Below are positions 26,499 to 34,974 of a stretch of 64,000 nt of DNA, in pieces. Where the stretch lies: NCBI RefSeq assembly GCF_020026455.1, contig NZ_JAHHQJ010000001.1:186001-250000 (forward strand). The letters run 5' to 3'. Each line of letters starts with the position of its first letter. The stretch's first letter is position 1. The notes beneath the pieces are model-generated. The model was not told the DNA's origin, did not search any database, and was given only the letters and a program-made list of their open reading frames with translations. This DNA is from Alistipes sp. (lineage in GTDB: Bacteria > Bacteroidota > Bacteroidia > Bacteroidales > Rikenellaceae). The translations under genes were made by a program, and so were the position numbers.

Positions 26499-27233
26499 TC
26501 AATTCTCCCTGCGGATTTTCAGCCGTTCCCAGAGCCACTCCGGAATCAGCTTCCAGAAGAAGACCAGTACGGCATAGCGGCGGTCTATAATCACCCTGCG
26601 GCGGGGATGCCTCAGGATGTGCATGATGCGTGCGGCGACCTTTTCGGTTTGCATCAGCATGGGGTAGTGGCCGTCGCCGGAGAGCAGCGGCGTCGCTACG
26701 AATCCCGGGCGGATGTCCGTAAATCGGATGCCGCAGTTTTCCATGCGTGAAAGCTGTGCCAGTGCGTCGATGTAGGTGTTCTGCATCCGCTTGGTCGCCG
26801 AATAGGCCGGGGCAGTCCCGAGCCCCTTCGTGCCGGCTATCGAGCTGATGACGGCGATCCGTCCGCCGCCGTGGCTGCGGAAGTAGGCGAAGGCAGCCGT
26901 GACCATCCTGACGAATCCTTCGCCGTTGGTGCGCAGGGTATTCAGTTCGATGTCGGGGCGCAGTTCGGTGTTGCGGCTGCCGATTCCCGATGCGTGGAAA
27001 TAGATCTCCATGCCACCCAGCCGTTCGATCAGTTGGCCGAGAAGTTCGGGCGCGTCGTCGCGGGTGATGTCGATGGGGAGGGTCTCTACCTGCCCGGGGG
27101 CTTCGGCGCGGAGTGCTTCGAGGGCATCCTTGCGACGCCCGGCGGCTCCGACGCGCCATCTTGCACGGATGCAGAGCCGGGCGACTTCGAGTCCGATGCC
27201 CGACGTGGCGCCCATGATGACGATACGTTTCAT
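26499..27233 (-). CDS. Short-chain dehydrogenase/reductase
   Basis: A 244-residue Rossmann-fold oxidoreductase. The cofactor-binding motif is MGATSGIGLEVARL (residues 7-20), with the catalytic Ser in AVISSIAGTKG and Tyr-Lys in APAYSATKRMQ. An Arg-rich segment near residue 28-35 suggests NADP(H) preference. The C-terminus (VFFWKLIPEWLWERL) is amphipathic and may touch the membrane, as in YbbO/DltE-like SDRs. The substrate is unknown. It stands alone between a repeat-rich spacer and the kinase gene. Confidence 0.82.
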   Translation of the reverse strand: MKRIVIMGATSGIGLEVARLCIRARWRVGAAGRRKDALEALRAEAPGQVETLPIDITRDDAPELLGQLIERLGGMEIYFHASGIGSRNTELRPDIELNTLRTNGEGFVRMVTAAFAYFRSHGGGRIAVISSIAGTKGLGTAPAYSATKRMQNTYIDALAQLSRMENCGIRFTDIRPGFVATPLLSGDGHYPMLMQTEKVAARIMHILRHPRRRVIIDRRYAVLVFFWKLIPEWLWERLKIRREN

Positions 27234-27604
27234 GACGGTTCGATTTTCAGGGTTTCACACAGCCAATATACGAAAGCTATGCCGGAAAAGCAAATCTTCC
27301 CGAAAACTGCGCGCTATCCCGACTACTCCGACTACTCCGGCTGTTCTGGCTGTCCCGGCAGTTTGGCTGCCCCGACTGCCTCGATTGCCCAACTGTTCGG
27401 CTGTCCAACTCTCCCGACTGCCCGGCAGTCCCGATTGTCCCGGCCGTTATGCTGTTGTCGCGGTGTGCGGAGCGGCTGCAGAACTCAATTCCGCAATAAA
27501 AACGGAACAGCGTCTACTGCGGTCTCGGCGCGGTCTCCTGCGCCGGTCCGAATCCGGCGTGCGTCACGACTGTGAGCCGGCAAAGGTCCTTTTTCCGGCG
27601 ACCG
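27234..27604. repeat. Spacer with degenerate 9-bp repeats
   Basis: This 371-base noncoding interval holds about 15 imperfect copies of a roughly 9-bp unit (consensus CCGNCTGNC) between about 27315 and 27448. A weak minus-strand box (TATATTGG, about 27272-27279) could serve the SDR gene. No coding region was recognised. Confidence 0.6.
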
Positions 27605-28042
27605 TCATTTTTCGTCCAGCCCGTACTGCACACACTCGATGCCTACGCGCCGCAGCAGGTTCAGCCCCTCTTCCGAACGGTAATCCTCGGCATACACCAC
27701 CCGCTTGATGCCCGCCTGAATGATCAGTTTCGAACATTCGATGCAGGGTGCCGCGGTGATGTAGAGCGTCGAACCGTCGCAGTTGTTGGCCGACTTGGCG
27801 ACTTTGGTGATGGCATTGGCCTCGGCATGGAGCACATAGGATTTGGTGTGCCCCTCGTCGTCCTCGCAGACGTTTTCAAACCCCGAGGGCGTACCGTTGT
27901 ATCCGTCCGAGATGATCATCTTGTCCTTGACGATCAGCGCACCGACCTTGCGGCGTACGCAGTATGAATTTTCGGCCCAGATACTCGCCATGCGCAGATA
28001 GCGCAGGTCCAGCTGGCGCTGTTTCTCCTCCTGATAAGCCAT
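27605..28042 (-). CDS. dCMP deaminase family protein (ComEB-like)
   Basis: A 145-residue zinc deaminase. The zinc and catalytic motifs HAEANAI (about residue 72) and PCIECSKLI (about residue 98) are complete, and the family N-terminus (RYLRMASIWAENSYCVRRKVGALIVKD) fits dCMP deaminase. It converts dCMP to dUMP, feeding thymidylate synthesis. It is monocistronic as far as I can see, with repeat-bearing spacers on both sides. Confidence 0.92.
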   Translation of the reverse strand: MAYQEEKQRQLDLRYLRMASIWAENSYCVRRKVGALIVKDKMIISDGYNGTPSGFENVCEDDEGHTKSYVLHAEANAITKVAKSANNCDGSTLYITAAPCIECSKLIIQAGIKRVVYAEDYRSEEGLNLLRRVGIECVQYGLDEK

Positions 28043-28084
28043 ATTTTATAGGTGTTGCTAATGCAATGCGGTCCGTTTTTCCTG

Positions 28085-28240
28085 AAAAAGCCTCCCTCCC
28101 GGGTTTCCGAGTTCCGGGGCGTGGCGTGTTGCAGTGCGACCTGTCTCCGCCTGCCCCTCCCCTAAAAAGGTCCCCTCCCGGGTTCCGGGGCGTAAGACAC
28201 TGCGAAGCGCAGTGCGACCGGCCTCCGCCTCTGCCTACCT
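28085..28240. repeat. Diverged direct repeat in the secA-dCMP deaminase spacer
   Basis: Two copies about 79 bp apart share CTCCCGGGTT, CCGGGGCGT, GCAGTGCGACC and CTCCGCCT blocks, with short indels between them. The second copy contains a perfect 7-bp hairpin (28198-28204 with 28208-28214). Confidence 0.55.
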
Positions 28241-28276
28241 GCCTATCTGCCCCCCCCCTCTCTGGAAAAGACTCTT

Positions 28277-31200
28277 TTAGAGCCCTTTGCCGCAACAGTT
28301 CTTGTACTTCTTGCCCGATCCGCAGGGACACGGGTCGTTGCGTCCGGCCTTTTTCCCGACGTGCAGGGGCATGGGTTTCTGCTGTTCCTGCTGCCCGGCC
28401 TGAGCCGCCGCCTGCATGCGCGAGGCCTGCAACTTGTTGACGTCTACCTTGGCGCGCTCCTGCTGCTGACGCTGCACCGCTTCGGCGTTCTGGTCGCGCA
28501 CGGGGATGTAGGCCTTGTTCAGGATGGACAGCACGTCGCGGTTGACCTTGATGATCATTTTCGAGAACAGCCCGAACGACTCGAACTTGTAGATCAGCAG
28601 CGGGTCCTTCTGCTCGTAGGTGGCGTTCTGCACACTCTGGCGCAGGTCGTCCATCTCGCGCAGGTGCTCGCGCCATGCGTCGTCGATGGTGGTGAACATC
28701 ACCACTTTAGAGAATACCCTGTAAATCTCGGCGCCGTCCGTGCTCTGGCATTTCCGCAGGTTGACCGGCACGTTGTATCCCAGGTGTCCGTCCGTCAGCG
28801 GGAAGTAGATGTTCGAATCGAGCTGGTCCTTGCGGTCTTCGTAGATGCGTTCCATCACCGGACGCACCGTGTCGGCCACGGCCTTCGCACGGCGTGCGTA
28901 TGCCTCCTTGAGGGCCTTGACGATCACCTCGACCAGTTCGGCGGGCTTCGCCTCCTTGTATGCCGCCTCGTCGATTTCCGGTTCTACGGCCACCTCGCGG
29001 ATCAGCTCCATGCGGAAATCCTCGAATTCGATGCCGCGGTTCTCCTCCACGAAGTTGTCGGCGTAGTCGTACATGATGTTGTTCAGGTCGATCTCGATGC
29101 GTTCGCCGTAAAGCGCGTGGCGGCGGCGGGTGTAGATGACCTCGCGCTGCGAGTTCATCACGTCGTCGTATTCGAGCAGTCGCTTGCGGATGCCGAAGTT
29201 GTTCTCCTCGACCTTCTTCTGTGCGCGCTCGATGGCCTTGGTCATCATGCTGGCCTGAATCACCTCGCCCTCTTTCAGTCCCATGCGGTCCATCATCGAC
29301 GCGATGCGGCCCGACCCGAACAGACGCATCAGGTCGTCTTCGAGCGATACGAAGAACTGCGACGATCCGGGGTCTCCCTGACGTCCGGCACGTCCGCGCA
29401 GCTGACGGTCGACGCGGCGGCTTTCGTGACGCTCCGTGCCGATGATGGCCAGACCTCCGGCCTGCTTCACCTCGGGCGTCAGCTTGATGTCGGTACCGCG
29501 GCCGGCCATGTTGGTGGCTATGGTCACCTGCCCCGATCGTCCGGCCTCGGCCACGACCTGTGCCTCCAGAGCATGCTGCTTGGCATTCAGCACGTTGTGC
29601 TTGATTCCGCGCAGCTTGAGCATGCGGCTGAGCAGCTCCGAGATCTCGACCGACGTGGTGCCGACCAGCACCGGACGTCCCGCCTCGACGAGTTTTACGA
29701 TCTCCTCGATCACGGCGTTGTATTTCTCGCGCTTGGTCTTGTAGATCAGGTCCTGACGGTCGTCACGAATCACCTTGCGGTTGGTCGGGATCACCACGAC
29801 GTCCAGTTTGTAGATGCTCCAGAACTCCGAAGCCTCCGTCTCGGCCGTACCGGTCATACCGCCCAGCTTGTGGTACATGCGGAAGTAGTTCTGCAGCGTG
29901 ATGGTGGCGAAGGTCTGCGTTGCGGCCTCGACCTTCACGTGTTCCTTGGCCTCGATGGCCTGATGGAGTCCGTCCGAGTAGCGTCGTCCCTCGAGGATAC
30001 GCCCCGTCTGCTCGTCGACGATCTTCACCTTGTTGTCCATCACCACATATTCGATGTCCTTTTCGAACATGGCGAATGCCTTCAGCAGCTGAATCACCGT
30101 GTGTACGCGCTCCGATTTGATCGAGTAGTCGTTGATCACCTCGTCGCGCTTGTGCGCCTTCTCTTCGGGGGTCAGGTTGGCCTTCTCCAGCTCGGCGACT
30201 TCGGCGCCGATGTCGGGCATCACGAAGAATCCGTCCTCGTTGAAGTATTTCGACAGCACCTCATGCCCCTTGTCCGTGAGTTCCACCGAGTTGAGCTTCT
30301 CGTCGATGACGAAGAACAAATCGTCGGTGATCTCGGGCATGCGGCGGTTGTTGTCCTGCATGTAGGTGTTCTCGGTCTTCTGCATCAGAGCCTTGACGCC
30401 CTGCTCCGAGAGGTATTTGATCAGCGGTTTGTACTTCGGCAGACCTTTGTGGGCCCGGTAGAGCTTCACGCCGCCTTCGTCGTTCTTGCCGGTCGATATC
30501 AGCTGCCGTGCCTCGGCCAGCAAAGCCGTCACGAGGTTCTTTTGCAGGTTGTAGAGGTTTTCGATGGCGGGGCGGTACTGCTCGAACATCTGGTCGTCGC
30601 CCTTGGGTACGGGTCCCGAGATGATGAGTGGCGTCCGTGCGTCGTCAATCAACACGGAGTCGACCTCGTCGACGATGGCGAAATGGTGCTTGCGCTGCAC
30701 GAGGTCCTTGGGCGAGGATGCCATGTTGTCGCGCAGGTAGTCGAAGCCGTATTCGTTGTTGGTTCCGAAGGTGATGTCGGCCATGTAGGCCTCGCGCCGG
30801 GCGTCGGAGTTGGGCTGCGTGTCGTCGATGCAGGCCACCGACAGACCGTGGAACTGATACATCGGGCCCATCCACTCGGAGTCACGCTTGGCGAGGTAGT
30901 TGTTCACCGTCACCATGTGCACGCCCTTTCTGGCCAGTGCGTTGAGGAACACGGGGAGGGTCGCCACGAGGGTCTTGCCCTCTCCCGTCGCCATCTCGGC
31001 GATCTTGCCCTGGTGGAGCACCACACCTCCGAACAGCTGCACGTCGTAGTGAATCATGTCCCATTTCATGTCGTTGCCGCCTGCCATCCAGTGCGTTGCG
31101 TAGATGGCCTTGTCGCCCTCTATGGTGACGAAATCCTTCGTTACCGCCAACTTGCGGTCGAAGTCGTTCGCCGTCACCACGACCGTCTCGTTCTGCGCGA

Positions 31201-31570
31201 AACGCCGTGCCGTGTCCTTCATGATGGCAAAAGCCTCGGGGAGGATCTTGTCGAGCACCTCCTCGATTTTCTCGTCGATGCGCGCGGTTGTCTCGCTGAT
31301 CTCTTTCGAGACCTTCTCCTTCTCCTCGAGCTGCGTTTCGGGCTTTTCGAGTATGGCCTTCAGCTCGACGATGCGGGCCTCGTCTGCGGCGATGAAGTCG
31401 GCGATCTGCTTTTTCAGCGCTTCGCTGCGTGCGCGCAGCTCGTCGTTGGAGAGTTTCTCGATCGAGGGGTAGACGGCCTTTATCTTCTCCAGATAAGGCT
31501 CGATCTGCTTGCGGTCCTTGTCGGCTTTCGAGCCGAAGATGGTTTTGATTATACTTGCAACTATATCCAT
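28277..31570 (-). CDS. secA: Preprotein translocase ATPase SecA
   Basis: The 1097-residue motor of the Sec pathway, at the inner membrane. Walker A (GEGKTLVATLP), Walker B (VDEVDSVLIDDARTPL), the helicase motif GRAGRQGDPGSSQF and the C-terminal zinc-binding tail CPCGSGKKYKNCCGKGL are present. An insertion of about 100 residues in NBD1/PPXD and the overall length match Bacteroidetes SecA. Its promoter is TTG-N19-TATCTTTG (-7 box 31611-31618), giving a leader of about 40 bases. No operon partner. Confidence 0.97.
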   Translation of the reverse strand: MDIVASIIKTIFGSKADKDRKQIEPYLEKIKAVYPSIEKLSNDELRARSEALKKQIADFIAADEARIVELKAILEKPETQLEEKEKVSKEISETTARIDEKIEEVLDKILPEAFAIMKDTARRFAQNETVVVTANDFDRKLAVTKDFVTIEGDKAIYATHWMAGGNDMKWDMIHYDVQLFGGVVLHQGKIAEMATGEGKTLVATLPVFLNALARKGVHMVTVNNYLAKRDSEWMGPMYQFHGLSVACIDDTQPNSDARREAYMADITFGTNNEYGFDYLRDNMASSPKDLVQRKHHFAIVDEVDSVLIDDARTPLIISGPVPKGDDQMFEQYRPAIENLYNLQKNLVTALLAEARQLISTGKNDEGGVKLYRAHKGLPKYKPLIKYLSEQGVKALMQKTENTYMQDNNRRMPEITDDLFFVIDEKLNSVELTDKGHEVLSKYFNEDGFFVMPDIGAEVAELEKANLTPEEKAHKRDEVINDYSIKSERVHTVIQLLKAFAMFEKDIEYVVMDNKVKIVDEQTGRILEGRRYSDGLHQAIEAKEHVKVEAATQTFATITLQNYFRMYHKLGGMTGTAETEASEFWSIYKLDVVVIPTNRKVIRDDRQDLIYKTKREKYNAVIEEIVKLVEAGRPVLVGTTSVEISELLSRMLKLRGIKHNVLNAKQHALEAQVVAEAGRSGQVTIATNMAGRGTDIKLTPEVKQAGGLAIIGTERHESRRVDRQLRGRAGRQGDPGSSQFFVSLEDDLMRLFGSGRIASMMDRMGLKEGEVIQASMMTKAIERAQKKVEENNFGIRKRLLEYDDVMNSQREVIYTRRRHALYGERIEIDLNNIMYDYADNFVEENRGIEFEDFRMELIREVAVEPEIDEAAYKEAKPAELVEVIVKALKEAYARRAKAVADTVRPVMERIYEDRKDQLDSNIYFPLTDGHLGYNVPVNLRKCQSTDGAEIYRVFSKVVMFTTIDDAWREHLREMDDLRQSVQNATYEQKDPLLIYKFESFGLFSKMIIKVNRDVLSILNKAYIPVRDQNAEAVQRQQQERAKVDVNKLQASRMQAAAQAGQQEQQKPMPLHVGKKAGRNDPCPCGSGKKYKNCCGKGL

Positions 31571-31610
31571 AATGCGTTTGATGTTTTTCCGGTTCGGGTT
31601 CTAAATCCTA

Positions 31611-31618
31611 CAAAGATA
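31611..31618 (-). promoter_or_regulatory. secA: secA promoter
   Basis: Minus-strand TATCTTTG with a TTG 19 bases upstream, a near-ideal Bacteroidetes housekeeping promoter. It lies in the short gap between secA and the DUF2851 gene. Confidence 0.65.
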
Positions 31619-31636
31619 CTCTTTTTTTGCGATTTG

Positions 31637-32587
31637 TCAATCTTCGGCGCGGCTTTTTGCGATCCTCCGGCCTATGGGACATTCCGCACAGCGGCGTGCG
31701 GCGCAGTATTCGGTGGCCAGCTGCAGCAGGGCCTGCGATTCGAAGGTATTGCGCGGACGCACGCCTCCGGCCCGCCATGCGCGCATGTAGCGGTTGTCCT
31801 CGGCCGGCAGCCGTTCGAGGAGCGTCAGGGCGCTGTCGCGCAACCGCTCGCTTCCGGTGTGGCTCCCATAGGCGAACTGGAGTACGGCCACGAGGTTGAT
31901 TCCGATGATGTTGGCCTTGAATGCCCCGATGCGCTTGGGGCTTTCGCCGCTCTCGGAACCGGGGATGTGGTGCGTGCGCCAGTAGTCGGGGGCTTCGATG
32001 CAGAAGAGCCGCCTGATGTCCTCCTCAGTGCGGCAGGCCATGGCGCGTTCCATGATGAATTCGTCCTGTGTAAAGAATGCCGTGGCCTGAGCCAGCCGCA
32101 ACACGGGGTGGTTGGCCGGACGGATTTCCGTGGGGGCCCATTGCGAGACGTCCATGGCCTCGATTCCGTATTTGGCCGCGAGATACTCGAAACTGCGCCT
32201 CAGATCGAGCGTGTAGGTGTCGTTGCGGTAGAGTTCCAGAAGCCCCGAGGCTCCGAGGAGCATTGCTTCGACGGCATGCGGGGCCAGACGCTCGCGCAAT
32301 ACGATCCTGTAGGGGACCTTCCGGGCCAGTTGCAGGAAGGCCTCCTGATTCTGGCGGTCGCCCAGCGTGCGGAAATAGAGCAGGTAGAACGTCTGGTTCC
32401 AGTTGCTGTCGGCCTCGCCGAACAGCTTCCCGACCGTGTGCATTTTCCGTTGCAGACGGTCGAAGATCAGCGCCGTGTCGATTTCGGAGCGTTGCAGTCC
32501 GTCGCGTGTGGCCAGATAGCCGCCGCAGGCATAAGTCCCGGCTCCGGCCTGCAGCCGTTCGATCGTCCGTGCCTCCGCCTCCGTCAT
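31637..32587 (-). CDS. DUF2851 family protein lacking the N-terminal nuclease-like part
   Basis: A 316-residue protein. The C-terminal two thirds match the DUF2851 pattern of Bacteroidetes: PANHPVLRLAQATAFF, YWRTHH, IGINLVAVLQFAYG, and the final ESQALLQLATEYCAARRCAECPIGRRI with three clustered cysteines. Family members are usually a little over 400 residues with an N-terminal PD-(D/E)XK-like half; here that part is absent and the ATG at 32587 follows the DUF59 stop by one base, leaving no room for it. The function is unknown. Last gene of the PafA-like/SufE/DUF59 run. Confidence 0.7.
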   Translation of the reverse strand: MTEAEARTIERLQAGAGTYACGGYLATRDGLQRSEIDTALIFDRLQRKMHTVGKLFGEADSNWNQTFYLLYFRTLGDRQNQEAFLQLARKVPYRIVLRERLAPHAVEAMLLGASGLLELYRNDTYTLDLRRSFEYLAAKYGIEAMDVSQWAPTEIRPANHPVLRLAQATAFFTQDEFIMERAMACRTEEDIRRLFCIEAPDYWRTHHIPGSESGESPKRIGAFKANIIGINLVAVLQFAYGSHTGSERLRDSALTLLERLPAEDNRYMRAWRAGGVRPRNTFESQALLQLATEYCAARRCAECPIGRRIAKSRAED

Positions 32588-32588
32588 C

Positions 32589-32909
32589 TCAGAACAGGTT
32601 GAGTTCCAGCAGTGCCTCCTCGGACATCATGCTCTTGTCCCACACGGGGTCGAACGTGAGGATGACGTTCACCGATTTCACCCCCTTGATCTTGCCGACC
32701 TGTATGTTCACATCCTCGACAAGCATGTCGGCCATCGGGCAGTTGGGGGCCGTGAGCGTCATGCGGATCGTAGCCACGCCGTCGGGCGTGTAGTCGATTT
32801 CGTAGATCAGTCCCAGGTCGTAGATGTTGACCGGGATCTCCGGGTCGTATATGTTCTTGAGGGTGGCGACGATGTCCTTCTCGACTTGAAGTATTTCTTC
32901 AGGTGTCAT
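32589..32909 (-). CDS. MIP18/DUF59-family iron-sulfur assembly protein (SufT-like)
   Basis: A 106-residue protein with the DUF59 core: IYDPEIPVNIYDLGLIYEI and MTLTAPNCPMADMLVEDV, which carries the conserved cysteine, and a C-terminal LTFDPVWDKSMMSEEALLEL. SufT-type proteins assist maturation of Fe-S proteins. Its neighbour sufE, 33 bases upstream in the same operon, supports that role. Whether it acts as carrier or adaptor cannot be read here. Confidence 0.88.
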   Translation of the reverse strand: MTPEEILQVEKDIVATLKNIYDPEIPVNIYDLGLIYEIDYTPDGVATIRMTLTAPNCPMADMLVEDVNIQVGKIKGVKSVNVILTFDPVWDKSMMSEEALLELNLF

Positions 32910-32942
32910 ACCCTAAATTTTAACTTTTGTTTTTTTTGATCT

Positions 32943-33359
32943 TTAATTGGCCTTGGCCTGAAAGGCCAGGGCGTAGAGCCGCATCTGCTTGACCATCGCG
33001 GCCAGTCCGTTGGCCCGCGTGGGCGAGAGGTTGGCCGCCAGTCCGATGGCGTCGATGAAGTAGAGTTCCGTATCGAGAATCTCCTGCGGCGTACGTCCGT
33101 TCAGTATGCGGATCAATAACGCGATGATGCCCCGGGTTATTATGGCGTCGCTGTCGGCCGCATAGTAGATCTTGCCGTCCTCGAGTTTCGCGTCCACCCA
33201 CACCCGCGACTGGCATCCTTCGATCAGATACCGTTCGGTGCGGTGTTCCGGAGCGATGGCCGGGAGCGTTTCGCTCAGGCCGATCAGGTAGTCGTATTTG
33301 TCGAGCCAGTCGTCGAATACGGAAAACTCTTCGATGATCTCGTCTTGTATCTTGTCCAT
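32943..33359 (-). CDS. sufE: SufE-family cysteine desulfuration protein
   Basis: A 138-residue sulfur acceptor that relays persulfide from a SufS-type desulfurase to the Fe-S scaffold. The SufE signature is clear: ERYLIEGCQSRVWVDAKLEDG with the active cysteine near residue 49, followed by DAIITRGIIALLIRILNGRTPQEI and LSPTRANGLAAM. The SUF scaffold genes are not in the window. It lies 22 bases downstream of the PafA-like gene and 33 bases before the DUF59 gene. Confidence 0.93.
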   Translation of the reverse strand: MDKIQDEIIEEFSVFDDWLDKYDYLIGLSETLPAIAPEHRTERYLIEGCQSRVWVDAKLEDGKIYYAADSDAIITRGIIALLIRILNGRTPQEILDTELYFIDAIGLAANLSPTRANGLAAMVKQMRLYALAFQAKAN

Positions 33360-33381
33360 GTTGTGTTTGAATGTTTGAGTC

Positions 33382-34947
33382 TTACAAATCCACGATCTCC
33401 TCCAGCACGCTGCCTTCCGATGCCGCCGGCTCGCGAATGCCCGCCAGCCGCGCCAGCGTCGGAGCCACGGCCGTCATGTCCACGCGGCGATTCACCCGCA
33501 GCATGCCTGCGCCCTTGCCGTAGAAGACCAGCGGCACTTCGGTGTCGTAGCCGTACATCGATCCCGACATCGACCAGCAGCGTTCCTGCTCCTCGATCCA
33601 GCCGGGCATCAGGTTCAGAATCACGTCGCCCGAGCGGCGGGGATAGAAGCTGTTCTGCATCCGGCGCGCATAGCCGCTGCCGAAATAGCTCGTGCGCATG
33701 GCCGTGGCTGCCAGGGCGTGGGAGATGCCTCTGAACTGCATGGCGAAGATGGCCACTTCGTTCTGCACCTCGGCGAGGTTCAGGCCCCGTTCGTAAATCA
33801 GGTTATGGTTGAGCCACAGACACTTGTCGTTGTAATCCATCACCCAGTTCCCGGTGCCGTAGCGGACGTTCAGGAATCCGTTGACGATCACCTCGAACTG
33901 CCGCGGGTTGAAGCGGTCGGCCTCCGTGTCCCCGGCGTCGAAGGCCGGGCTGGTTCCGTGGTCGGAGGTGAGCACTACCGTCACGTTGCCCTCCTTGACC
34001 TGGGCGAATACGAAGGTCAGGAAGTCGGCCAGATCGCGGTCCAGACGGTAGTACATGTCCTCGACCTCGATCGATTCGGGGCCGTAGGCCTCGCTGATGC
34101 GGCGCGGCGAGTCGAGGCAGACGTTCAGTAGGTCGGGGACCTTGTCGTCGCCGAGACGGTATTGCGCGATGGCCTGCTTGGCCAGCCCCAGGACGGCCGT
34201 GTTGCCCGCCGGGGTGTAGAGCATGCGTTCGTAGTCGCTCTGCAGGCGGAGGCGTCCCGCGCCCTCCGCGTCCGGGTCCTTCCGCGTCTTTCCCGACGGC
34301 GCGATGTCGTAGCTGCGGGGGTTGAGGTAGCGGCCGCGGTCGAGAAGCGTGCGCCACTCGTTCGAGATGTACGAAAGATTGTAGCGCTCGCGGTTGCTGC
34401 GGGCTATCCATTCGGGCACATCGGCGGCATAGTAGGGCGAGGTCACCCAGTCGCAGCGTGCCGTGTCGAGCCAGAAGACCTCTCCGCCGTGCCCGGCCGT
34501 CACCACGGCCGAAACGGCTTCCGGGGCGATCGTGACGGCGCGGCTGCCCGGGGCGTGGCGCAGCAGCGTTTCCGCGAGTGTCGGAGCGATCAGGTGGTAG
34601 GCGCCGGGACCCTTGTGTCCGTCGGTCAGTTCGACGGACCGGTTGGTGGTGTAATCCACCCAGCGCGAGCCGATCACGCCGTGGGTCGAGGGCATGGCCC
34701 CGGTGGTGAGTGTGGCCAGCGAGACGGGGGTTGTGGTCTGCAGATAGTCGTAGCGGCTGTCGGTATAGACCGTGCCTCCCTCCGCGAGGCGGCGGAACCC
34801 GCCTTCGCCGAAGTTTTCGGCGTAGCGGGAGAGGTCTTCGCCGCGCATCGAACCGACGACGATCTGGACGATCAGCCGGGGTTGTGCCGCGGCGCATTGA
34901 AGCGCCCCGAGAGCGGCGATGGCATATAGGAATAATTTTTTTTGCAT
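33382..34947 (-). CDS. PafA-like alkaline-phosphatase-superfamily protein with degenerate active site
   Basis: A 521-residue exported protein (signal peptide ending QCAAAQPRL). The overall order of PafA is kept: GEGGFRRLAEGG, HGVIG, AGHGGEVFWLD, SIEVEDMYYRLDRDLADFL, TSDHG and YGYDTEVPLVFYG. However, the metal and catalytic positions differ from the usual family pattern as I recall it. The first Asp (VVDQMR) is Gly-Ser here (VVGSMR), the DxxxH before the AFGP-like turn is replaced (RRISEAYGP), and the His before the YD-VP segment is Ser (SGSMYGYDTEVP). Only the candidate Thr nucleophile and the Asp-His of SDHG remain. A pseudoenzyme is likely. It heads the SufE-DUF59-DUF2851 run. Confidence 0.72.
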   Translation of the reverse strand: MQKKLFLYAIAALGALQCAAAQPRLIVQIVVGSMRGEDLSRYAENFGEGGFRRLAEGGTVYTDSRYDYLQTTTPVSLATLTTGAMPSTHGVIGSRWVDYTTNRSVELTDGHKGPGAYHLIAPTLAETLLRHAPGSRAVTIAPEAVSAVVTAGHGGEVFWLDTARCDWVTSPYYAADVPEWIARSNRERYNLSYISNEWRTLLDRGRYLNPRSYDIAPSGKTRKDPDAEGAGRLRLQSDYERMLYTPAGNTAVLGLAKQAIAQYRLGDDKVPDLLNVCLDSPRRISEAYGPESIEVEDMYYRLDRDLADFLTFVFAQVKEGNVTVVLTSDHGTSPAFDAGDTEADRFNPRQFEVIVNGFLNVRYGTGNWVMDYNDKCLWLNHNLIYERGLNLAEVQNEVAIFAMQFRGISHALAATAMRTSYFGSGYARRMQNSFYPRRSGDVILNLMPGWIEEQERCWSMSGSMYGYDTEVPLVFYGKGAGMLRVNRRVDMTAVAPTLARLAGIREPAASEGSVLEEIVDL

Positions 34948-34966
34948 TGGTGTCGTGAATTGACCG

Positions 34967-34974
34967 CAAATTTA
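34967..34974 (-). promoter_or_regulatory. Promoter of the PafA-like operon
   Basis: Minus-strand TAAATTTG, 19 bases before the ATG at 34947; it overlaps the 3' end of the GSCFA gene. Confidence 0.45.

Noticed and set aside
28250..28258. Poly-C tract of nine, and a similar tract at 43153-43161, as phase-variation switches
   Set aside because: Both lie downstream of gene ends (secA, ruvB), not in a promoter or reading frame, so slippage would have no obvious effect.
28361..32602. Very long open frame on the plus strand (over 1400 codons) opposite secA and the DUF2851 gene
   Set aside because: It is the antisense shadow of high-GC coding DNA; the opposite strand encodes recognisable SecA with all motifs, and the shadow has no family features.
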